The notes beneath the pieces are model-generated. The model was not told the origin of the DNA. It was given only the letters and a program-made list of their open reading frames with translations, and did not search any database. A DNA stretch of 64,000 bases, from contig OU862919.1 in assembly GCA_917880885.1 (NCBI GenBank), forward strand, positions 14,340,001-14,404,000, read 5' to 3'. Position 1 is the first letter of the stretch; every line of letters begins with the position of its first letter. Below are positions 1 to 10,422 of the stretch, piece after piece. Origin of the DNA: Limnephilus marmoratus (Eukaryota > Arthropoda > Insecta > Trichoptera > Limnephilidae). Both the position numbers and the translations under genes were made by a program.

Positions 1-658
1 CGCACTGCGCAATGGACGACGATGAAGCTCTTGTTGTCATGTGGTACTTATTAAAAAGAAGGAAAAAAGTGAAAAGAAAATTTTGGGTACACCCAATTAT
101 AGCTGAAAGATTTTCTGTAGGAGGTATTTGTTCAAACCGTGGGAGAATATTGTGTTTGCATACTTGAAAAGGAGAAAGTACGCGAAAATCATTCAGCAAT
201 TATTATAACTAAAATCACTAAAAAACATGAATGATATGACTAAATATTTTCTTGAGATTAAATAGAAAAAATCGCATTCTGGAACGAACATATATATTAT
301 ATAATAATATTACAAAACGCCAAACGCGCGCCCCATAAAAACACAAATTGCCTGCCGCCTTGCGTCTGGGAGCGGGCGGTGGTGAAGTGTGAAGCGGGGT
401 GTGGCGGGTTCAAAACGGATCCGTCGTCCCGCCGTGTAGTGTGAACAGCTCCATTGAAATGTATGAGCCAGCGCGTTCCCTTCCGGCTTCACGACGGACG
501 CTCTGCGTAGGCGAACTCTCCGGCGAAAAAAAACGGATCCGTCTTCGCGCCGGATCCGACAAGTGTGAACAGCTCCATAGAGCCACTACAGCGGCTAGGG
601 CTTCCGTCGTGACGACGGAACCCCTCTCCGTTTTTACGACGGAAGTGTGAACGGGCTC
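1..658 (+). mobile_element. PIF/Harbinger-type DNA transposon, right part
   Basis: The right end reads CGGAAGTGTGAACGGGCTC and is followed directly by TTA (659-661), the three-base target duplication typical of PIF/Harbinger elements. Inside, the related phrase GTGTGAACAGCTCC occurs twice (about 440-453 and 563-576) along with several ACGGATCCG-like blocks, a GC-rich subterminal region quite unlike the AT-rich surroundings. The left end lies outside the window. A short coding remnant at 12-167 fits a transposase-associated reading frame. The superfamily assignment rests on terminal sequence and TSD only. Confidence 0.55.
12..167 (+). pseudogene. N-terminal fragment resembling Harbinger-type nuclease proteins
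   Basis: A 51-codon frame opens with an acidic Met-Asp-Asp-Asp-Glu start, then a run of Lys/Arg, then Phe-Trp-Val-His-Pro-Ile. An acidic/hydrophobic start followed by a basic stretch and W-V-H/R-P is the usual N-terminus of HARBI1-like transposases, which are normally 350-450 aa. The reading frame ends after 51 codons at TGA (165-167) and no DDE domain follows, so this is a truncated relic. It lies inside the same element whose right terminus is seen at 658. The upstream sequence is outside the window, so the true start is unknown. Confidence 0.4.
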
Positions 659-689
659 TTACAGCGCACCATCACTGTCCGCTCTTCCG

Positions 690-800
690 TCTACACCCCT
701 GGCTCATTGACTATCGCTACGTAGCACAATAAAGACGACTCACATTACATCGACTGACGACTTTCATTTATCTCCCGTCTCTACCGATATGGACCGCTCC
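690..800. repeat. Dispersed repeat, inverted relative to 43,150-43,255
   Basis: This stretch contains CTACGTAGC, AATAAAGACGACTCAC, ATCGACTGACGAC and TTTATCTCCCGTCTC. The reverse complement is closely matched at about 43,150-43,255. The AATAAA followed by a conserved block could be the R region of an LTR, but no LTR borders are seen. What element it belongs to is unknown. Confidence 0.5.
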
Positions 801-1099
801 TTCACACTTAAAGATTTTTTTTAGATACCTAATACTTTATTTTTTTCTAGGCTTCTAAAAATATTTATTAAAAAAAATATTCATATTTTTAAGGGCCAAG
901 CAATATTTAATTGAAGAATCTATAATACTTCTAGGCGATCAAATTTTCAAAACCAAAATACAATTTTGTATGATTTTGCATTATTTGTGGTTAGTTACCG
1001 GTTGCATAGCCAGGTGCATCCACATTTTTCGCTTCCCCATTTCTTTCCCCTATCTGTTTTTTTTTTACATTTTTACGGTTGCTGCGCATAGGAGGCCCC

Positions 1100-1420
1100 G
1101 AATAAAATAATTTCCATCAGAACCTACGTTATCATAGGGAATGCTGCGTGGAAGGTCTTTTTAACGAAATGAAGGAGAGGATGTTCTGAGAAATAAAAAG
1201 GTTTGAGGAATGGGTACGAATCTGGGGGTCAACGGACATATGAATCCATCCCTCCAACTACAGTGCAAGGCGGTGGTTCGAGGGAATCCCGCCGAAGATC
1301 AATCAGTCTCTCTCGATCCGGCCCACCACGCAGTAGGTGGGCAGACGCAACCACGCCAAGACTTAGACAAACCTTACCCCCCCTGAATCCTAGCATCCCT
1401 AGGTAAGTCACTAAGCGTAG
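1100..1420. repeat. Dispersed repeat family A, copy 1
   Basis: The order AATGCTGCGTGGAAGGTCTTTTTA, then GGGTACGAATCTGGGGGTCA, then TCGATCCGGCCCACCACGCAG is shared with copies at 16,600-16,950 and 63,870-64,000 (window edge). The copies are moderately diverged. It is GC-richer than its flanks and probably part of a LINE, but no diagnostic domain is visible. The short reading frames on both strands here are not believed to be genes. Confidence 0.55.
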
Positions 1421-1703
1421 CGAACCACTTTAGCAGATGTGTTTGTTATGTAGTAAATGATTCGCGGGACGGCGGTACCTATTTCCACATCTAAAAATAT
1501 AATACTTTCAGGCTCACATCATACCCCTTTAAGGAATGCCGTAGTTGAAATTAATAATTGGCTCCAGACGGTTGGGAGCAGTGAGGACGATTGGGCGGTA
1601 TTCACATTTAAAAAATCCACTACGGATGAGTAAACAAAGAGGACGGACCGCCATATAACAATTATTTCATAGTGCTTTCACTCAATGATAATAACAATCT
1701 TTT

Positions 1704-1891
1704 GTTTTTTTTTTTTTAAAGAAAGACAAACATTCCCGGGTTACGAATAACCCAACAATGTTTGAAAATCTCCTACTACCACTATAGAAAGCTGAAAATG
1801 TTGTTTGTTGTGATGGAGGCCAGTCGAGGAATCGAACACGCGACGCCCGGGTGGGACCCAAGTGCTATGCCCACTCGACCACTGACCGGTC
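1704..1891 (-). mobile_element. tRNA-derived SINE, copy 1
   Basis: Read on the minus strand, the head is GACCGGTCAGTGGTCGAGTGG with a good RNA polymerase III box A (TGGTCGAGTGG). After about 30 bp comes a box B (GTGTTCGATTCC). The body ends with the hairpin GGGTTATTCGTAACCC (1,738-1,753) and an A-rich tail, seen as the T-run 1,704-1,717 on the plus strand. Full-length and one of the better copies in the window. Confidence 0.8.
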
Positions 1892-1893
1892 AC

Positions 1894-3108
1894 ATACTTG
1901 CTTCAATACTGGCACATTTTTGTTTCGATCACATTCATGCATCGTTTCATACAGATAATAATAATGATATGTCTTTTGAAATGACCCGACACAAGAATTA
2001 AAAAAAAAATTAGCGTATAATTTTTACATTTTAAGCAAATAATAAAAATGTAAAATATTAATAAAAAAACGTTTTATCGGTTTAGTTAGTTGTCTAAAAA
2101 CATAGTGATGCTCACAAAGCATAAAAGCAAATATTTATTCATATCATTCATTCACTCAAATTATTATGGTGCTTTCCCGTTCGAGCAATCGCGGGGAAAC
2201 AACAGAGGAGATCGTGGTGAACCAGGTGTTGGATAACGCAGTCCACCACCATTCATCATTGACTTTAGGTAGAGAATGTTTCCTTAGTCCTCCTCACTAG
2301 GAGATCCTGTGCTAAAGCGAACTAGGCTGTTTGCAGAGGGTTTTCAGTGTCTTCTATGGTTCAACTTTAAGGTTTGGGTAGGATGTTTTTACTTACTTCT
2401 CTGATGATGTGTTTTAAAATACTTAACAGTTAGTTCTTTTTGTGATAAATGTGCCACTTGCATTACATTTTTTTTTTAAATTTTCCGATTTTATCAAATA
2501 TTCTTATTTTTTATCGTATTTTTGAAACCCTGTCGATTTTTTGAAAATTTCTTTCCGAAAAATCGGTCAATTTTTTATAAACCGGAAAGACGGGACATAA
2601 TTTTATGGGTGCGAAAAAACAATAATTACATAGCTGAAAATCATTTTTAAAAAAAACGACGTAGTCCACTGGAATGGTACAGGACAATAACGAGGCATAC
2701 AAAAATATTACATCTTATATTTTTTTCCTTGATCCATCTTGTTGATCATTAATCATTATAATGTTCAACGTCTACATATGACAAAATCCAATGTAATAAA
2801 CTTGTAAAATTTGATTATGTTAAAATCAGCACCATTACCATTACGCTTTTAAGACAGCTGCAGGAGGCATACTATATACGATGTTCACTTCAAACCAAAT
2901 GATAAGTTCGCAGAGTACAAACAATAAAGCTAATGAATTTTAAGTGTCATATTCGAAAATTCGCCGGAAATCAAAGTGTTGCCATAAAAAAAATAATATG
3001 GATTTTTACAAAATTAATTGAAAAATTGGATTTTTTCGATATGAAATCCATGCAAGTGGCCTATTCCTTAAGCCAAGATTTTGTGAACTTAATGTAGTAA
3101 TTATTATC
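1894..3108. other. AT-rich stretch without recognisable gene
   Basis: Homopolymer-rich sequence. A somewhat GC-richer patch at 2,160-2,420 contains CCTCACTAGGAGATCCTGTGCT, whose reverse complement has a weak counterpart near 35,240. No coding, RNA or mobile element could be assigned. Confidence 0.5.
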
Positions 3109-3110
3109 TA

Positions 3111-3992
3111 GGAGAATTGTGCTTAAGACGACATAGGTAAGATGACACAGTGCTTACATATGTGAAACTATACGCGCCACAAGTCCCAAGATGGCGTTAC
3201 CGTGACCGCCCGATCGCGTTGTTTGGAAGTGGTGTGCAACTTTGTGATTTTGTGACTCAAAAAATTTTTTTTTTGTGAAAGTGTTTCAGCCGATAAATTT
3301 GTATCTGTTTTTATTATATGACTACTTTCTTATGAACTGTGATTATTATGGGCTATGAATATCGAGGAATGATTTAAGTAACCTCTAAGTTTTTAGTGAC
3401 GAAAGGCGGCAAACATAAATATTACCTCGCAAGGTGAGATGACGTAGCAACCGTCGGCTTAAGATAACGTAGTATGTGATCTTATGGATGAAGTAAAAAC
3501 CCAAGTCCAAAATAAAAAAAGAGAAGGAAAATCACAAGAGCATCAGAGCTCGAAAGAAAGTGAAGCGTGATATCTTTCAGGATGACTCAAATGATGAATC
3601 TGTGGAAGATTTTACTCAAGACGCTGTTGATGACGATGACTCCCATGCTGCATGCCTTTATTGCAACGAATTATATCAAATCGAAGCCAAGAGAGCATTG
3701 GGTATGTCGCCAGTTATGTAAGCGATGGTGCCACAAGTTCAAATGTGAATTATGCACCGATAAAAGGTATGTCAACTTAAACTGATGTGTGTCAACTTAC
3801 CCACTTGGACATGTCGGTGTTTTTTTAATTTAATTTTAATTATGTAATTTTCTTTAGCCTCTAGATTATTTTTTTGTGCTTCGTAAATAAATGTTTTTTA
3901 ATATGTACGCTTAGATTTATTTTTTATCACCTTTGAATAACCTAATATTTACCTACAAACAAAAAGTATGTCATCTTGAGCACAATTCCCCC
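3111..3992 (+). mobile_element. pogo/Tigger-type DNA transposon, 882 bp, internally deleted
   Basis: Termini are imperfect inverted repeats of about 25 bp. The left end begins GGAGAATTGTGCTTAAGACG and the right end, reverse complemented, begins GGGGGAATTGTGCTCAAGAT. Each end is bounded by TA (3,109-3,110 and 3,993-3,994), the Tc1/mariner superfamily target duplication. The interior repeats the terminal motif near 3,430-3,480. It retains a frameshifted C-terminal transposase piece, which supports the pogo/Tigger assignment. Confidence 0.7.
3500..3785 (+). pseudogene. C-terminal tail of a pogo/Tigger-like transposase
   Basis: One frame gives an acidic run (DDSNDESVEDFTQDAVDDDD) followed by a Cys-x2-Cys pair. 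A shifted frame continues with SKPREHW, C-x2-LCKRWCH and Cys-x2-Cys. The order acidic linker, CxxC, W-x2-C-x2-C-x2-WxH is the PHD-like zinc-binding tail common on insect pogo/Tigger DDE transposases. The two halves are in different frames (break near 3,675-3,690) and the DDE domain is absent. It lies inside the TIR-bounded element 3,111-3,992. Non-functional. Confidence 0.55.
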
Positions 3993-4203
3993 TATCTCAT
4001 TTAATTTGTTTGATACTGGGTGGGAGTTTGTTTGTTACCAGCTACAAATTCGGAGTTTCTTTGTCCAAAGCTAATTCCCATTAAGCTTTGAAATATTTAG
4101 CTTGTCCATTTGGTTTTCTCTAGTATTTATTTCTGTTTATTTTTATTTATTTTTTTAATTTTTTATTATTAGTTTTTTTTTAAATTTATATTTTTGATAA
4201 TTT

Positions 4204-4520
4204 TTTAAAGAAAGACAAACATTCCTAGGTTACGAATAACCCAACAATTTTTGTTGTTATTTGTTTTTGGGGTGTTATGCCGTGTTGCGCTACCTCCTCC
4301 TTTAGCCAACGTTTCGGACAGCGTTTCAGTGTCCATCATCAGGGCAGATATATAAATGTTAGTGGTGAAACCCAACAATGTTTGAAAATTTTCCACTACG
4401 ACCACACTAAGCGGAAAATGTTGCTTGTGTCGTAATGGAGGACTTCCAGCCAGCCGAGGAATCGAACACGCGACGCCCGGGTGGAACCCAAACGCGATAC
4501 CCACTCATCCACTGACCGGT
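4204..4520 (-). mobile_element. tRNA-derived SINE, copy 2, split by an insertion
   Basis: Same family as 1,704-1,891, minus strand. The head GACCGGTCAGTGG lies at 4,508-4,520 and the 3' tail is near 4,204. The body is interrupted at 4,249-4,368 by a 120-bp insert flanked by an 11-bp direct repeat, AACCCAACAAT (4,238-4,248 and 4,369-4,379). The terminal hairpin has lost a base pair (AGG instead of GGG). Confidence 0.8.
4249..4368 (-). mobile_element. 120-bp Penelope-like terminal fragment with hammerhead-like core
   Basis: Inserted into SINE copy 2 with an 11-bp target duplication. On the minus strand it contains CTGATGA, one T, a hairpin GGACA...TGTCC, then GAAACGTT. This matches the order of a type I hammerhead ribozyme: the flanking GCC (plus strand 4,343-4,345) can pair with GGC (4,305-4,307) as stem I. 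Assigned to Penelope-like elements because the same module occurs beside a GIY-YIG relic at 40.5-41 kb. Confidence 0.5.
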
Positions 4521-4667
4521 GATAATTATGTGATTTGATACAATTGGCCGTGCCATGTCTTCCTCGGGCATCCTCCGGATCATCATTCACGTTAGCGTTA
4601 TATATTCTTCAGGTGCTTTTTTCTACGTTGATCTATTCTACATGTCACTTGCTTTGAATATTAAAAA

Positions 4668-5460
4668 GGCGTAACTGTCCACGGAAATTATTTGACATTT
4701 CGTGTGACTACTTTGACATCAGAACTATCGAGCTCTCATATGGTGATGTTGTCATTGAAAGGGAAGCGGACATGGGCTGTCCCCAGGGTTCTGTTCTTGG
4801 ACCGGACTACTGTAACATAAAATTCGACGAATTCTCCTGGCTACCCTTACCCGAAGAATGCATCTCGGTCAACTACGCAGATGGCAAATTGTATTTGGTC
4901 TCGGGAGACAGTAGAAAAGAAGTCGAGAGCAAAGCTGAGGAGGGTTTGAATATTATTTGGAACTATGGAGAGAGAAATAGACTGACCTTCGCCAAACTGA
5001 CCAAGACCACGGGTCTCTTGATGAAGGGTTTCCTCAATAGAGGTAGAAATCCCAATATCAAAATGGGAGACACCAGCATCCGTTTCGTTGAGAGTACTAT
5101 ATATTTAGGCGTTACATTGTCCTCAGTTTTGGCCAAGTTAAAAGCAATACAAGGCCCAGGCTCTCTTCACGAAATTGAGGAAAATATCATCTGCGGAGCG
5201 GAGTTTGCGCTCTCCAGCGCTCGGTCTCTTGTACAGAGGGACCTACGTGGCTCAAGTTCCACCGTCTGGAGAATGCACTCATTGTCTCGGTACTTAAGAG
5301 AAGCCAGCTAACCCCCTTGCTGGCACTTTCGGGTGCATACAGAACAGTCTCTTCGGACGCTTTGCCAGTTTTAGCCGGCGTTTTGCGTATCGATCTTGAA
5401 ATTAGGGAGGTGTTAACAAAGAAGCTTCTAACAAGAGGAAGACCTGCTACCCACCATGGT
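4668..5460 (+). pseudogene. R1-clade non-LTR reverse transcriptase, relic
   Basis: The product would be the RT of an R1-type LINE. The 179-aa frame starting at 4,772 opens GCPQGSVLGP, the RT motif before the catalytic palm. About 30 residues on it reads NYADGKLYLV where active enzymes have YADD, so the second catalytic Asp is lost. WNYGERNRLTFAKLTK and IRFVESTIYLGVTL follow in the order typical of R1-clade RTs. After a stop at 5,309-5,311 the next frame carries LALSGAYRTVSSDALPVLAG, the conserved R1 post-RT segment. A deletion or scramble near 5,130-5,200 separates the two. Upstream sequence from about 4,668 (CPRKLFDIS...DYFDIRTIELSYGDVVIERE) extends the homology. Dead copy with no identifiable ends. 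Confidence 0.75.
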
Positions 5461-5508
5461 ATATGGTATATTTATATTGAGGGATCAGTAGAATTTATAG
5501 GTCCAGCT

Positions 5509-5750
5509 AGGAGTTCTACCGAGCCGAACCCTCTGATATGAAAATATCTGGAGTCGGTGAATTATTTTCCCATTTGGTCTCTGGTATGTTGACATGTTGT
5601 TCTTGTATTGTTTTGTATTTATTATACATATATACTGCACTTACATATCGTGGATTAACTAGATGATCATTTGTGGAAAAGTGTGTGGAAGGGTTTAGTT
5701 TTTCCTGTGGGGAAGATTGAACCCGGACATAAAGTCATAAAAGAATAATA
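5509..5750. repeat. Dispersed repeat B, copy 1
   Basis: AGGAGTTCTACCGAGCCGAACC through GGAAGATTGAACCCGGACATAAAGTC is matched almost base for base, same strand, at 43,461-43,710. It follows the R1 relic directly. No coding content is recognised in either copy. Confidence 0.7.
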
Positions 5751-5759
5751 ATATTGGGA

Positions 5760-6945
5760 TGATTTGTGTATCGCCGTTTTTGTGAAAAATCACCTCAAGG
5801 GCGATGTGTATCTTTATCTTGAATGCATGCATCCATGTTGGTCATGTATGCGTACATTTTTATTTCTTACTAACAATCACGCATGAAAGGACATTGGACG
5901 GTCTATAATAGTTTTAAAAAGAAATTTTCCTTTTCACAAAAAAAATAAAATTATAGTCTTGACATGTGCGACTAAGATGGTTAAATGATCAATTTTCGCA
6001 CACGGTCACGGGGTCCTCTCCAATGCTCTTAATATCCATACATCTAAACGTTCCTTTCCTAAATTTCGTATAATATTTCAAAATCAAAGCTGGCGTATTT
6101 AACCAAAAAATTGGAACGATTATAATAAGTAACACATTTTTTACTTATTTATTTATATAGAAACAAACAGTACAGTGATGATAAAATTTACAGATATTAA
6201 GTAATATTTTGTTGTATTTTGTTTGTGGTGTGTATGCTTAGTAATAAAAAGGAACTCCAGTGAAAAATATTCTGGCTTTAAAAAAATATGTTCATATAGA
6301 CCAATAAACGCTGATTCTGAATATATATATATATATATATATATATAAGTTTTATTTAATAATATTAAACGCAGAGTTTTTAAAAAAATATTAAAAAGTC
6401 CATTTTTAATCGGGTCGTAAAAACACGCCTTCAAGGTGACGTCACTGTTCGACGTGTCGTAACGTCACCGTAAAGTTATTGTATGGGAATATAAGATATG
6501 ACACAAGCCATCGTATTAATTTATTCGTTTATTTAAGTACTGTTTATAGAGATTTAGTTGTTGTGTTTATTGAAACATTATTTAGGTCTAAATAATGTTT
6601 CAAAAATAAAGGTATCTCTTATTAGTTTATCTCTATTATTGAAAATATTCAAAAACTACTGCATAAAAAAATAGTAATGCTATTTCTAGGGAGAATACTT
6701 CGAACAACGGAATTCAAAATGACGGCTGTAGATCAGCTGATTGCCCAATTCTATGGTAATTTTTCAGGAGTGATGACGTCACACTATTCACCATACATAT
6801 GGTGGTTTTTGGGGGGTCTTGAAAAATTAAAACTTTGAAAATTATTTAAACTATTAAACTAACTCTAAAAATAAATATAAATATTCAGTTATTTAAGTTA
6901 GAAGGTCATTATTCATTAAAAAAAATTAAAAAATTGAACTGGAGT
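5760..6945. other. Non-coding AT-rich stretch with TA microsatellite and two CRE palindromes
   Basis: Holds an (AT)n run at about 6,321-6,348 and two perfect TGACGTCA palindromes, at 6,437-6,444 and 6,774-6,781, 337 bp apart. No reading frame with recognisable domains. Confidence 0.5.
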
Positions 6946-6949
6946 TCTC

Positions 6950-7628
6950 TATTACCGGGTTTCGTGCGTAGTGGGTAGATGTGTGTGTGTATGTGTGAGT
7001 ATGTTTGTAGATGTGAAAAGTGGTGATGTGTGAAGGGATATGTATGCACATTGAACTGTTTATAATATTGACATAATGCTCTTTTTAAATTTGGGCAATG
7101 AATCGGATAAAATGTCGATGTAAGAGTTTAGGCAAATATTATTGAACGTATGAAGAGCACGGTTAATTGGTGAATTAGTTGCTGCATTTATTTTGTAATT
7201 GAGTGTGGAATAGTGCTGTATGGCGTAAATGTCTTAAGGTTATGTTAAAATTAAGTAGGAAAAGAAGTTCGGTACAGTCGACTCCATTATTTAAAATTCT
7301 GTGTATAAATGTTAAGTCAGCTATTGCTCGCCTTTGTTGCAAACTTTGAAATGTGCCTTCAAAGTAATTTTTTAATTTGAGGGTAAGATATTTTATTAAT
7401 TTGTTATGAATACTTTCTATGCTATCGATGTACAGTTTATACTGCGGAATCCAAATTGGCGAGGTATATTCCAGTGTACTTCTGACTAATGCAAAATATT
7501 ATAACATTGCTACTGTACGCGGGTTACTAAATACTTTACTTATACAAAAAACAAAATCAAGCATTTTATTAGGCCTGTGTAAGACTGAGTTGATGTGCTT
7601 ATTAAATATAGTAAGTTTGCTATAAAGG
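6950..7628 (-). pseudogene. C-terminal RT relic and 3' UTR of a CR1/Jockey-like LINE
   Basis: Minus-strand translation from about 7,628 gives segments such as MLDFVFCISKVF, LVRSTLEYTSPIWIPQ and IESIHNKLIKYL. These align in order with the post-palm region of the intact LINE ORFs elsewhere in the window (compare RSKLEYASGVWTPHQ and LEQIQKKFLRY). The 3' part continues as non-coding sequence to roughly 6,950. The 5' side stops abruptly at about 7,628, where the 1.1-kb DNA element begins. The copy is 5' truncated and inactive. Confidence 0.65.
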
Positions 7629-7629
7629 T

Positions 7630-8688
7630 AAACGAAAAATACAGTAAAACAAGATAACATTACTAATAAGATTTTTTCTTAAAATGTATTTTATAAGTTT
7701 GGCAACAATGTAATTTTTCATACTATACACAATTTAATTGTTTGTTTTCCTACAGAACCGCTAGATGGCAGCGCCTTCGCATTCGTCATTCGCGTTAAAA
7801 CCGCCGAAAAAAACTCACTTCGCGGGTGTTTGTACAATATTACACAAATATGATCGTAATATCTATTAATATGACTAATTCACTATTACATACGCATAAT
7901 TGATATATTTACCGTGTTTTTTGTGGTTTTCAATAATTTTTAGTCAAGTTATAATAACCATAATCATACTTTGAAAATTGAAATGTCAATAAGTATTTTA
8001 TGTGAAACATGAAAAATCAAACTTACATCTAAAGTATTTTATTTTATGTGAATTTCATAAAAGTGGTGTTTTTTTTAAATATTAATATCTAATACATGTG
8101 TACCTAAACGTATCAATGAAATTAAGGTTTTAAAGTTGCAAGAAAACTGTTATAAAAGTCTGTATTATTTTTTGAGGTTAGTTTTTTGGCAATAAAAAAA
8201 TTTGAAATTTTTTATTATTTTTTTATTGTATGCACGAGGAAAAAGTGAGGTGGCAGTTTCGTTCCAAATTCATTATATAAAAGGTCAGTATTTTTTTAAT
8301 TTTGTTTTTTTGTAAATTTCTGTACACTTTCATCAAATATGTTTTGATAAAAAAAAAAAAAAAATTATTTCGCGTTTGAATCTTAATATATGGCAGTTTT
8401 TAAAAACTAAAGTGTATTTCAATTACACAAATCTAGAAGGTAATTTTATCTAGTTTTCATAAATGGTATTTGTTTTTACGACACCTTCAAAAATAAGAAA
8501 TAAAATACTTGGCAAAAATTTCAAATTTCGTTCAAAGATCATTGATAAAACAGAGATAAACTACCCCCTCAGGCCGTGTAAACCAAGTGTATTTTTTTCC
8601 ATGAACAATTTTTTAATTAGTAAGGTTTTCACATCCGCGGCCGTTTGTCAATTGAATAAAATTTTCACTGGGTTTTTTAGTAGGGCTG
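7630..8688 (+). mobile_element. TTA-type DNA element, copy 1 (left end missing)
   Basis: About 1.05 kb is closely similar, in the same orientation, to 28,285-29,359. The shared right terminus is TTTTTTAGTAGGGCTG followed by TAA. The left terminus seen in copy 2 (CAGCCTTACTAAAAAA) is not found here; the homology starts at about 7,630, next to an RT relic. No transposase frame is visible. Probably a non-autonomous element. Confidence 0.7.
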
Positions 8689-8689
8689 T

Positions 8690-9415
8690 AAGACTTTTAC
8701 GTTCCGTTTTAGAGATGACGCGATGACGGGTTCATTATTGAGTGAATGCGAGTACTTAATTATATGCTAATTTCTGGTGAATGTCAAAGTGTGACATTTG
8801 GAAACATTGGTATCTAAACAGTTAACTTTGCAATACTTGAAAAGCCTATTCTATAAAATAGTAATCCAGAAAAGTAATCTTATTCGTGATCTTAGTCACA
8901 ATTTTCCTGAAAAAGACATATACATATATATATATATATAAATATATATTGTTTTTTTTTTTTTTTTTTTAAATGTCTTTTCATCTTTCTGAAAACCTAA
9001 TAATATTGACGGCCTCTCCTGGCTGTAATAAATTTTATATGATTAATTTGTTACATTTATTTTGTTTAATTTTATTTAATTGATCTAAAATAATAGATAA
9101 AGTTTTTACGACACGTTTTAGAGCGTTAGTTACTTTCAGTATCAACCTGGTGAAAGATCAACATTTAGAATCGAAAAGTTGCTTGAAATGCTTTTAGCCG
9201 TATTTGGTGACTTTTTAAACTTTTTCTATATGTTGTGAGGCTGAAGCAGTCCTGGATTTGTCAATAGGCCTTATAGGCCGCGGCCTAGGGGCGGCAGAGT
9301 TCAGGGGGCGGCGCTCGCTCGCTCGTTGATTTTGAACAACAACAAAAAAGTCACTGTGGATCTTCGATCAGAATATCATACGTCAATGCTGTGGATAGAT
9401 AGAGTTTTCATTCTA
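8690..9415. other. AT-rich stretch with TA/poly-T microsatellite and a possible hAT end
   Basis: An (AT)n plus T-run lies at about 8,921-8,970. At 9,247 the sequence CAGTCCTGGATTTGTC, followed by GGCCGCGGCCTAGGGGCGGC, resembles the CAG-initial, GC-rich ends of hAT elements, but no partner end was found. Low certainty. Confidence 0.3.
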
Positions 9416-9416
9416 T

Positions 9417-9500
9417 TAACCTTTAGACGCCCAGTGGTCCCGTACGGGACCGCGGATTTGTGTCGTTCAATGCCCAACGGTCCAATTCGGGACCGGTGAT
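9417..9500 (+). repeat. TTAA-flanked terminal-like repeat, copy 1 (piggyBac-like?)
   Basis: TTAA (9,417-9,420) is followed directly by CCTTTAGACGCCCAGTGGTC and palindromic CCCGTACGGGACC. The same start recurs at 10,303. TTAA plus a C-rich terminus suggests a piggyBac-type end. The opposite, inverted end was not found, so this is tentative. Confidence 0.4.
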
Positions 9501-10302
9501 TGTGGTGCGAATATTTCACAAAAAAGGCATTGGCAGTGTGCTACCTTTATTGCACGAGCGTTTAAGGGGAGAAGTAGGTGTAGGACCTCGTATTTTTAGT
9601 GATTTTCATGATTTCTTAAATACGTATATATATATATTTTATTTACACCTTGCGGTCATTTTACGTAATATGTCTATTGAAGAGTATATTCTAAAATTTT
9701 CAAATATTTTTCCCAAAAAATAACGGAGATATCAACTGCCGCGCATTGTAAGTCGCCATCCGGCTGGACAATTTGTGTAACTCCTGGAGATCACAATTTT
9801 CATTCGAAATCAATTTTTCAAAAAAAAAAGTTTTTTATAAGTTTTTCTTCTATTTGAACCTCACTTCTTACAAAAAAATCGAAAAATAATATTTTTTTAA
9901 GAAATGTGAAAATTTACTACTTATGATTTTTTACCATTCTTTTTAACGTTTTTTTGGCATAAAAAAATAGTTAAAATAAAGATATTGTTTAGGATTTAGG
10001 GTTCAAATAGAGCGCATTTATATAAAGAAACTATGTGCTGAGTTTGATAAAGATTGATAAAAAACTGTACACAAATTATTTTCGAAAAAAGAAGTTTCGA
10101 AAAAAATGCGTTCGAAAATAAGAGTGGCAGTTAAATAGTGGTAGTTCGACCGAGGGACACTAACTCGAACGCATATAACTTTAAATGACTTGGAATTTAG
10201 GTTTGAAATTTTCAGAAAATATTTTTGAATGGTTCTACCATCGATTTATAAAAAAAAATTTTTTTTTTGAAGCCACTACCCTTATTTCCCCCTTACAGGA
10301 AC

Positions 10303-10400
10303 CTTTAGACGCCCAGTGATCCCGTACGGCGCCGAGGATTGCGTCGTGCGATTATGGTGCGAACATTTCACAAAAAATGCTTGGGCAGTAGGCTACCTTT
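10303..10400 (+). repeat. Terminal-like repeat, copy 2 (direct)
   Basis: CCTTTAGACGCCCAGTGATC and then ATGGTGCGAACATTTCACAAAAAATGC repeat the block starting at 9,421 in direct orientation, 882 bp downstream. No TTAA precedes this copy. The hAT relic begins just downstream. Confidence 0.45.
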
Positions 10401-10422
10401 ATTTCGTTACTAATAATACTAA

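Noticed and set aside
1203..1411. Overlapping frames on both strands of repeat family A
   Set aside because: GC-rich repeat with frames by chance; the other copies at 16.6 and 63.9 kb do not preserve them.
2160..2420. Shared block with about 35,240
   Set aside because: Only about 20 bp (CCTCACTAGGAGA.CCTGTGCT) match in inverted form; too short to call a repeat.
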